A DNA stretch of 11,849 nucleotides from Chloroflexia bacterium. Its GTDB lineage: Bacteria > Chloroflexota > Chloroflexia > Thermomicrobiales > JALYUS01. The DNA is taken from contig JAICIL010000121.1 in the NCBI GenBank assembly GCA_025924435.1, positions 1 through 11,849 of the forward strand, read 5' to 3'. This document shows, in pieces, positions 6,357 through 11,849 of the stretch; position 1 is the stretch's first letter; the number at the start of each line of letters is the position of its first letter. Below the pieces are notes generated by a model. It was given only the letters and a program-made list of their open reading frames with translations, had not been told where the DNA came from and did not search any database. The translations under genes were made by a program, and so were the position numbers.

Positions 6357-6430
6357 GCCCACGCCGTTCTTCGCTCGTGCGTCTCGGCATCGCGGCGGTG
6401 GATCGCGCCATCGGACGGAGATGACCGCAC

Positions 6431-8272
6431 ATGGGTACGTACGAGCCGACCAGACGCCAGTTCACGCCCGCATCCCGGCCGGTTGCGCGGGCCGCCGCCG
6501 AGTCGAAGCGTGCCAGCGAACCGGCGACGGAGTCGGTCAGCCGTGCGCCGATCGTCGCCCCGCCGAGCGCCACGCTCCTCGACCGCGCCTCCTCGCCTCC
6601 CACGACCGCGCCCGCCGGTGCGGAATCCGAGGGGGTGGCGACAGCCGAGGCCCGCGTATCGTCGGAGTATCCGCGCGCGCACGCCCCGATCCAGACCGCG
6701 AAGGCGGCGGGGGGCGCGTGGCCGCCGCTTGCCCCATTCGGGCCGGCCCCGATCCAGCGGAAGAATGCCACCGGGCTGCCCGATGCGCTCAAGGCGGGGG
6801 TCGAGGCGCTCTCCGGCGTCTCGCTCGACGATGTGCGGGTGCGCGAAAACGCGCCCGAACCGGCGCGGATCGGGGCGCTCGCGTACACGCGAGGGAACAA
6901 AATCTATGTGGGGCCGGGGCAGGAGCGGCACCTGCCGCATGAAGCGTGGCACGTCGTCCAGCAGAAGCAGGGGCGGGTGCGGGCGACGCTGCTGGCGAAG
7001 GGGCTGCCGGTCAATGACGACGCGGCGTTGGAGCGCGAAGCGGATGTCATGGGGGGCAGAGCCGCCCGTCCGGCCGCTGCGGGCGGCGTCGCGGAACATT
7101 CGACAGCACTCCCGGCAGAGTGCGACGTGTCGAGGTCGGTGGACGCGCCAGCCGCGCAATCCGGCATTGTCCAACGGGCATCCATCAACCCCGCCGCCTT
7201 CTTCGGTGCGACCAGGGCCGACAATGACGTGGACGCCGACATCACCGCGAACGAAATGAGCGGGTTCGGCACCACGGTAAATGGCGTGACGTGGCATACC
7301 AGACTGACCTTCGATCCCCTCGTGGTGCCGGGAGTAATGGGCGGCCATGCGATGAATCCGGAAGGCTCCGGCGTCACCGGCGTCATCGGCCCCGACCATC
7401 CCTACGGAAGCCAGCCGAGCAGTCTCACCGCCGCCGCGAACAACGCGACGGCTTCAACGATCAGGGCCGATGGCCGCGTGCATGTCGCCGCCCACATCCT
7501 CAACGACCAGTTGGGTGGCCCCGGCATCACGCAGAATCTCTTCGCCTTCCCCGGCAATGCCAACACGCTCATGGAAACGCAGGTCGAGAGCAAAATGAAA
7601 GCGGCCGTCGCGGCGGGGAATTTCATCTATTACCGCGGGGTTGTCCACCACCCCGCGCACGGCCCCGCCGACTACATCACCATGAGTTGGAACAAACTGG
7701 ACGATGCCGGCAACGACATCGGTGGCGGGCAGGCCAATGCCGTCATCCGGGCGAACAACACCTCGGGCAGCACCGCGGCGGTGGTCCTGGGCGTCGGCAC
7801 CGAGGCCAAATCGTTGACGCTCATCAATCCTTCAAACCCGACGGCGATTAAGGCGACCCCATGGGGCCCCTTCCAGATGCCGGACCCGAAGCAGATCGTG
7901 GCGCTCGGTCCCTTCCTCGATTACCGCGAATTCCCGGCCGTCGGCAACAAGAAGGCATTTGAAGACTTCCTCACGGCCAACAAGACGAATACACTCGGCC
8001 TGCAAAGCATGTTCGGCGCCCTGTCGAATGACACGGCGATGACTAGGACGATCGCAAGGTGGATCGGAGACAAGAGCAAGAGTCAGATCACGATCAAAAA
8101 GGGTCGGGGGATCACGCAGACGTTGCTCGACGACCTGAAAACGGGAACGACCGCGCAGAAGGAATCCGCCTTCATCGAGATCATGGATACCGGGGATGCG
8201 GTCAAAGTCATCCCGTTCGCGGCGGGAGTATTCGCCAAGGTCGCGCGCGCCAACGCGAGGTCAAGAGTGTAG
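6431..8272 (+). CDS. DUF4157 (eCIS cargo-tag) protein with a putative nuclease toxin core
   Basis: A 613-residue protein starting at ATG 6431 behind GGAG (6417-6420). Residues 1-110 are a low-complexity Ala/Pro/Ser region. Residues about 113-210 are a DUF4157 domain: LPDALKAGVEALSGVSLDDVRV, then LPHEAWHVVQQKQGRV with HEAWH (170-174) as a zinc-type HExxH motif, closing with LEREADVMG (200-208). Short APIQ/VQR motifs stand on both sides of it (85-88, 106-110, 246-249). Residues about 255-345 are Gly/Asn-rich. The segment 349-390 (HVAAHILNDQLGGPGITQNL, then Asn- and Glu-rich) resembles the RGHL...LGG...NL core of non-specific DNA/RNA endonucleases, with H355, N369 and N376/N378 as candidate active-site residues. 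The last about 130 residues are helical and unassigned. DUF4157 proteins are known as cargo of extracellular contractile injection systems. No signal peptide or membrane segment is seen. The CDS is certain, DUF4157 very likely, the nuclease role inferred. Confidence 0.88.
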   Translation: MGTYEPTRRQFTPASRPVARAAAESKRASEPATESVSRAPIVAPPSATLLDRASSPPTTAPAGAESEGVATAEARVSSEYPRAHAPIQTAKAAGGAWPPLAPFGPAPIQRKNATGLPDALKAGVEALSGVSLDDVRVRENAPEPARIGALAYTRGNKIYVGPGQERHLPHEAWHVVQQKQGRVRATLLAKGLPVNDDAALEREADVMGGRAARPAAAGGVAEHSTALPAECDVSRSVDAPAAQSGIVQRASINPAAFFGATRADNDVDADITANEMSGFGTTVNGVTWHTRLTFDPLVVPGVMGGHAMNPEGSGVTGVIGPDHPYGSQPSSLTAAANNATASTIRADGRVHVAAHILNDQLGGPGITQNLFAFPGNANTLMETQVESKMKAAVAAGNFIYYRGVVHHPAHGPADYITMSWNKLDDAGNDIGGGQANAVIRANNTSGSTAAVVLGVGTEAKSLTLINPSNPTAIKATPWGPFQMPDPKQIVALGPFLDYREFPAVGNKKAFEDFLTANKTNTLGLQSMFGALSNDTAMTRTIARWIGDKSKSQITIKKGRGITQTLLDDLKTGTTAQKESAFIEIMDTGDAVKVIPFAAGVFAKVARANARSRV

Positions 8273-8289
8273 CGATCCAGGCAACGCTC

Positions 8290-8309
8290 ATCGCGCCGAT
8301 CGGCGCGAT
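8290..8309. repeat. Perfect 20-bp palindrome
   Basis: ATCGCGCCGA is followed at once by its reverse complement TCGGCGCGAT. It lies 17 bases after the stop codon of the DUF4157 gene. It could act as a stabilising 3' hairpin or a protein site; no T-run follows closely. Confidence 0.55.
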
Positions 8310-8452
8310 CGCTTGTCGCACGTCGTTCCCCGGATTGCCAGCCGGACGTATTTTTCCCGCCTTGTGGCCCTCTCTTAAATCAAGGCTGTTTCCTCATCGC
8401 GCGGGCCGACATCGGCCGGCTCGTGGCGGGCATGGGAAGAATTACCCCCGGC

Positions 8453-8474
8453 GACTGCCCAAGGGCGGTCTTTT
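8453..8474 (+). terminator. Probable intrinsic terminator of the DUF4157 gene
   Basis: GACTGCC (8453-8459) pairs with GGCGGTC (8464-8470), 7 base pairs with one G-U, around the tetraloop CAAG, followed directly by TTTT (8471-8474). It lies about 180 bases after the stop codon, rather far, but is the best hairpin-plus-T-run between the two genes. Confidence 0.45.
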
Positions 8475-8527
8475 GGTGCGATGCCATTCGGGAGATTCTT
8501 CCGATGTGGTCGCGTGTCCTGCGTCCC

Positions 8528-8584
8528 TATAGTAGAGGCGTCACGTTGGACCGGCTTGGCCGGTCCAAGGCCACTACTGTAGTG
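8528..8584 (+). promoter_or_regulatory. Composite stem-loop just ahead of the ribosome site of the secreted protein
   Basis: TTGGACCGGC (8546-8555) and GCCGGTCCAA (8559-8568) form a perfect 10-bp stem with a 3-base loop. Outside it TATAGTAG (8528-8535) can pair with CTACTGTA (8574-8581). Alternatively CACTA (8572-8576) pairs with TAGTG (8580-8584). The last two choices exclude each other. The structure ends 4 bases before the AGGA ribosome site (8589-8592). If TATAGT (8528-8533) is the -10 box instead, only the 10-bp hairpin and the small one would be in the mRNA. Confidence 0.45.
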
Positions 8585-8600
8585 AGGCAGGAAAAACGCG

Positions 8601-11600
8601 ATGCGAGCACCATATCGGTACATTCAGCGGCGCAAACCGACGGGCGCGGCAGTGCGGGCAGGGGCACGGAAGCATCCCATGCGGGGACCGCTCCGCTGCA
8701 TACTCGTCCTTCTGCTGGCCATCACCGCAGTCACCGTCATCCCCATCGGGACGGCGCTCGCCGCCACCGGCGAACTTTACATGTTGCAGGCCACCGACCC
8801 GCACGGCAATGTCTGGCTGCCCGGCACGACCGACGGCACGACCACCGGGCCGCTGGACCCCGGCACCGACCCCACGAGCGCCGGCTATGGCCATCTCTGG
8901 ACTACCGACGTCACATCCGGCTTCTGTCGCATCATCCCGACGACCTTCAACGCCGACGGCACGGTCAACACGCCCGCTTTCCTGGACCGCAATACGCCAG
9001 GCGGCTGCATCACCGCCGGTGGCAAGCCGGGCCAGATGGAACTCGACCCCCGCCGCAACGCCGACGGCACACTCTATGTCTACACGCCCGACTGGGCCGT
9101 GCGCAGTAGCGGCGTCTACCGCCTGACCTTCGACCCCGGCAAGCAGATCATGACCAAATCCGAACTGCTCGCACCCAATCGCTTCCCAATCGGCCCCTCC
9201 GGGCAGGGCGTCAAGCCGTTCGACGTGCAACTCGGCCCCGGCGACCGCAAACTCTACGTCAGCAACGACATCAATAGCTCCATTGACCGCATCACGGGGG
9301 TGAATGGGCCGATCGCGCAGCAGACGGTGGAGACGAACATCGCCGTATCGAATGACGGCAAACGCGTGCGCGCGCTCACCTTCGTCTGCTGGTCGAACCT
9401 GGCGACCCTCAACGGCGGCAGGGGCGCCACGCGCGCGCCCGGAGCGCAGGGTTGCAGCCCGCAGGACCCGGCGCCCGATCTCCTGCTCTCCCAGTTCAAC
9501 ACCGTCTCGGTCGTCCTCAACGCCGAAGACTGCCAATCGCAGCTCGGTGCGTGCGTCGGGGTGCCAACGAATATTAAGGTGCTGACGCCGATGGGCCTGC
9601 GCACCGATCCGAAGGACCCGACCGTCGTCTATATCAGCGACTCGCCCGGCGCGGACTCGCAGATCGTGCGCTATCACATCACGACGGATATTCAGGATTC
9701 GTACGCCAACTTCGGCATCCTGGACGACGGCACGGTGGCGCGCTTCTCCTTCGCCTTCAGCGTCGGCTTCGGCCCCGACCACGCGATGTACGTCGGCGAC
9801 GACCCATCGGCGGGGGCGACGGCGTTCAATGGCCGCTACTTCCGCGTCGCGCCGAACGCACCGGCGGACACGCTCGGCCAGCCGGGCGTGCCGGGCAACC
9901 CCCCGCCGCCGCCCTCGGTGCAGACGGGTAGCCTGTACGCAACCGGCGTGACCCTGCCGAGCGATGGGGTGTGGATGGGCACGCATCTCTGGATAGCCGA
10001 CCCTGCCAGCGGCCTCTGCCGCCTGGATGCGGCCCCGGGTGGGAGCACGACGTTGGAGAACGTCAACACCTGCATGATTAACACAAACGCTGCGGGCCTG
10101 GCCAAGCCGGAGCAGTCGGTCTTCGACGCCGCGAAGAACCTGCTCTACGTCTCCGACGGGAGTTCCAAAAGTCTCGGTGTCGTCCGCTTCACGTTCGATC
10201 CGACGGGCACGGTCTGCACCAATCCCGATGGGACGCGCGTCGGCGCGGCGGAGACGCTCTGTGGGAGCGGCGACTCCATCTTCGCCAACCGCCCGCAGAT
10301 CGTCGCGGGCGGGCAGAGCGGCACCGGCTTCGGCATTGACGGTCAGCGCGCCGATGCCGTCGCCCTCGATCCGCTCACCGACACGCTCTATGTCGGTTTC
10401 CGGTCCCGCAACGTCTCCAAGACGGGTGCGACGCAGATTGCGCGCGTGCGCAACGCCTCCGCTACGGACACATTCAGCCAGTCCGTCGAGTTCGTCGCCA
10501 AGACAACGCGGGACGTACCCGTTTTCGGCCTCGGCATCATCGTCAACCCGGCCACGACCGACGCGCCCGCGACATCCGATCTCTACATCGGCGACAACAA
10601 GGGTGTGGATGTCCTCTACAATGTTGGCGCATGCGCCCCGGGCGAATGCATGAGCATGCTGCTGCTCAACGTGCGCGGCCCGCACGGCTTCGCCGTGTTC
10701 GATGGCGGACCGGGCAACCAATCCCTCTACATGGCAGGGCCCCCCGCGCCGAATACGGGCAACAACACGACGGTCGTCCAGCAGTACACGATCAGCACCG
10801 GCGATTTGTTTGCCTACAGCAGCGTCGGCGTCAACCCCGACGGCACCCAGCAGCAGTATGCCTTCGTCAACTCGCTCGCAATCAATCCGAACACCGGCGA
10901 TCTCTACGTCGGGGACAACCGCGACGCCGTGGCGCCGCCGAATGGAGTGGGCCACATCTGGAAGGTGACGCCGCCGGGCGCGGGCGCGGGGCCGTCCCAG
11001 CCGACGATCACCGTCAAGCCGGGCAACCCGACCAATAACCCAACCCCGTCGTTCGCCTTCAGCACGCTGACGAGCGGCGCGACCCTCTCCTGCTCGCTGG
11101 TCGCGTCGGGTACGGCGGACTCCTTCGCGCCCTGCACCTCGCCCTTCGTCCCGGCCGCGCCGCTGGCGGACGGCGCGTACACCTTCAAGGTCGAGTCCGT
11201 CTCCGGGAATTCCCTCAGCGCCCCGGCCATCTACTCGTTCACGGTGGACACGGCGCCGCCGGTCGTGACGCTCACACCCCAGGCGAAGAATCCCACGAAC
11301 GTCAACACGCCGTCGTTCACCTTCTCCGCGACGAAGAATGGCGCGCCGTACACCGGCATGGCGTACCAGTGCTCGTTCACGACCGGCGCGGATGCATTCA
11401 CCGCCTGCGGCTCGCCGCAGACATACGCGGCGCGGCCGGACGGCGCATACACCTTCAAGGTGCAGGGGACGGACCTCGCGGGGAACGTCAGCGCGGTTGC
11501 ATCGAGCACGCTGACGATTGACACGGCGGCCCCGACCGTCGCGGCCAGCCCGGCGGGCGGTTCGTACGCGACCGCGCAGTCGGTCACGCTGACGGCCACC

Positions 11601-11849
11601 GATGTGACGGCGGTGACGATCACCTATACAACGGACGGCAGTTCGCCCCTCACATCCGCCACGAAACGGACGTATACGGGCCCGATCACCGTCGCGGCGA
11701 CGACCACATTGCGGTATGTGGCGGTGGACACTGCGGGCAACCAGTCGCCGATCACCAGCCAGGCGTACACGATCAGCACCGGCGCGGCGCCGCCCGCGCC
11801 GCGCCCCCCCCCCCCCCCCCAGCCCCCCCCCCCCCCCCCCCCCCCCCCC
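8601..11849 (+). CDS. Large secreted propeller/Ig-repeat surface protein, 3' end not in window
   Basis: The frame is open from ATG 8601 to the last base, 1083 codons. AGGA (8589-8592) precedes the ATG by 8 bases. A second ATG at 8679 also has a site and would give a signal peptide of ordinary length; the hydrophobic run is CILVLLLAITAVTVIPIG and cleavage is expected after ALA (52-54). Residues about 55-430 and 443-795 are two related halves full of beta-propeller-like strands such as LYVSND, MYVGDD, LYVSDG, LYIGDN and LYVGDN. They match at GHLWTTDVTSGFCR (97-110) with THLWIADPASGLCR (461-474), and GVYRLTFDP (171-179) with GVVRFTFDP (526-534). A polyproline linker (434-438) joins them. Two Ig-like repeats (800-886 and 887-975) share DGAYTFKV (857-864 and 947-954) and paired Cys. 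Residues about 978-1059 resemble the chitobiase/HEX C-terminal domain (YTTDGSSP, LRYVAVDTAGNQS). A proline run begins after that. Probably an exported surface or adhesive protein; no catalytic motif is visible. Confidence 0.88.
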   Translation, partial: MRAPYRYIQRRKPTGAAVRAGARKHPMRGPLRCILVLLLAITAVTVIPIGTALAATGELYMLQATDPHGNVWLPGTTDGTTTGPLDPGTDPTSAGYGHLWTTDVTSGFCRIIPTTFNADGTVNTPAFLDRNTPGGCITAGGKPGQMELDPRRNADGTLYVYTPDWAVRSSGVYRLTFDPGKQIMTKSELLAPNRFPIGPSGQGVKPFDVQLGPGDRKLYVSNDINSSIDRITGVNGPIAQQTVETNIAVSNDGKRVRALTFVCWSNLATLNGGRGATRAPGAQGCSPQDPAPDLLLSQFNTVSVVLNAEDCQSQLGACVGVPTNIKVLTPMGLRTDPKDPTVVYISDSPGADSQIVRYHITTDIQDSYANFGILDDGTVARFSFAFSVGFGPDHAMYVGDDPSAGATAFNGRYFRVAPNAPADTLGQPGVPGNPPPPPSVQTGSLYATGVTLPSDGVWMGTHLWIADPASGLCRLDAAPGGSTTLENVNTCMINTNAAGLAKPEQSVFDAAKNLLYVSDGSSKSLGVVRFTFDPTGTVCTNPDGTRVGAAETLCGSGDSIFANRPQIVAGGQSGTGFGIDGQRADAVALDPLTDTLYVGFRSRNVSKTGATQIARVRNASATDTFSQSVEFVAKTTRDVPVFGLGIIVNPATTDAPATSDLYIGDNKGVDVLYNVGACAPGECMSMLLLNVRGPHGFAVFDGGPGNQSLYMAGPPAPNTGNNTTVVQQYTISTGDLFAYSSVGVNPDGTQQQYAFVNSLAINPNTGDLYVGDNRDAVAPPNGVGHIWKVTPPGAGAGPSQPTITVKPGNPTNNPTPSFAFSTLTSGATLSCSLVASGTADSFAPCTSPFVPAAPLADGAYTFKVESVSGNSLSAPAIYSFTVDTAPPVVTLTPQAKNPTNVNTPSFTFSATKNGAPYTGMAYQCSFTTGADAFTACGSPQTYAARPDGAYTFKVQGTDLAGNVSAVASSTLTIDTAAPTVAASPAGGSYATAQSVTLTATDVTAVTITYTTDGSSPLTSATKRTYTGPITVAATTTLRYVAVDTAGNQSPITSQAYTISTGAAPPAPRPPPPPQPPPPPPPPP
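11804..11849. repeat. Poly-C tract at the window end
   Basis: A run of 17 C (11804-11820), then AG, then at least 27 C to the last base. In frame it reads as polyproline with one Gln, which would continue a Pro-rich linker that begins naturally (GAAPPAPRP). The earlier linker of the same protein mixes CCC, CCG and CCA/TCG codons, whereas this tract is nearly pure homopolymer. That pattern suits a low-quality contig end or a poly-G read artefact better than real coding sequence. Confidence 0.9.

Larger units (their letters stand above)
8273..8600. other. 328-base intergenic region rich in dyad symmetry, no convincing gene
   Basis: No frame here has both a ribosome site and a protein-like composition; in particular no small immunity gene is apparent behind the toxin-like gene. 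What can be seen: a perfect 20-bp palindrome at 8290-8309; a T-run (8351-8355) after a weak ACGT/CCGG-based dyad (8321-8349); a hairpin GGCCG-ACAT-CGGCC at 8404-8417; a terminator-like hairpin with TTTT at 8453-8474; and a composite stem-loop at 8528-8584. TATAGT (8528-8533) is a possible -10 box for the next gene but lacks a recognisable -35. Confidence 0.6.

Noticed and set aside
8305..8312. GCGATCGC, the HIP1 octamer of cyanobacteria
   Set aside because: A single copy in GC-rich DNA adjoining a palindrome is not evidence for a cyanobacterial origin.
8375..8623. Minus-strand frame of 82 codons as a possible immunity gene
   Set aside because: No ribosome site, no protein-like pattern, and it overlaps the strong stem-loop and the start of the secreted protein gene.
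8574..10955. Minus-strand open frame of nearly 800 codons opposite the secreted protein
   Set aside because: The plus-strand protein has a signal peptide, repeats and domain-like motifs; the antisense product is Arg/Val/Asp-rich without recognisable motifs, as expected from high GC.
1..11849. CRISPR array, insertion sequence or transposase
   Set aside because: No regularly spaced repeats and no transposase-like frame were found on either strand.

Overview
The window is GC-rich bacterial DNA that ends in a homopolymer, so it is probably a whole metagenomic contig or its end. Codon use is strongly GC-biased at third positions. An S41 protease with a Thr/Pro/Ala linker, a secreted GH18 hydrolase, a DUF4157 protein and a large secreted propeller/Ig protein are together most reminiscent of Chloroflexota (Thermomicrobia-like). 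This lineage call is inference from protein style, not from a marker gene.

Left part, minus strand (1-3319): a Gfo/Idh/MocA oxidoreductase, a YbaB/EbfC nucleoid protein and a HAD hydrolase form one probable operon read right to left. ybaB and the HAD gene share a TGATG stop/start. A GH18 glycoside hydrolase with its own promoter and signal peptide follows and runs off the left edge. The oxidoreductase is divergent from a membrane-anchored S41 (CtpA-type) protease at 3482-4876, and the two promoters appear to share their -35 region.

Middle (4877-6272): the protease converges on a PfkB-family sugar kinase (5004-5960, minus) across a short spacer holding an imperfect 19-bp inverted repeat. The kinase is divergent from a tRNA-Glu(UUC) gene (6196-6272). 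The space between them holds a perfect 18-bp inverted repeat whose two arms each overlap the -35 box of one of the two outward-facing promoters.

Right part (6273-11849), the accessory region: a 613-residue protein with a DUF4157 domain (the HEAWH-containing cargo tag linked to extracellular contractile injection systems), a nuclease-like H...N toxin core and an unassigned helical C-terminus. It is followed by 328 bases without a convincing gene but with several dyad symmetries. Then comes a very large secreted protein, made of two related propeller-like halves joined by a polyproline linker, two Ig-like repeats and a chitobiase/HEX C-terminal-type domain. It is still open where the sequence collapses into poly-C.

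The strongest candidate for a little-described system is the DUF4157-tagged putative nuclease. No injection-system structural gene and no obvious immunity gene lies in the window.
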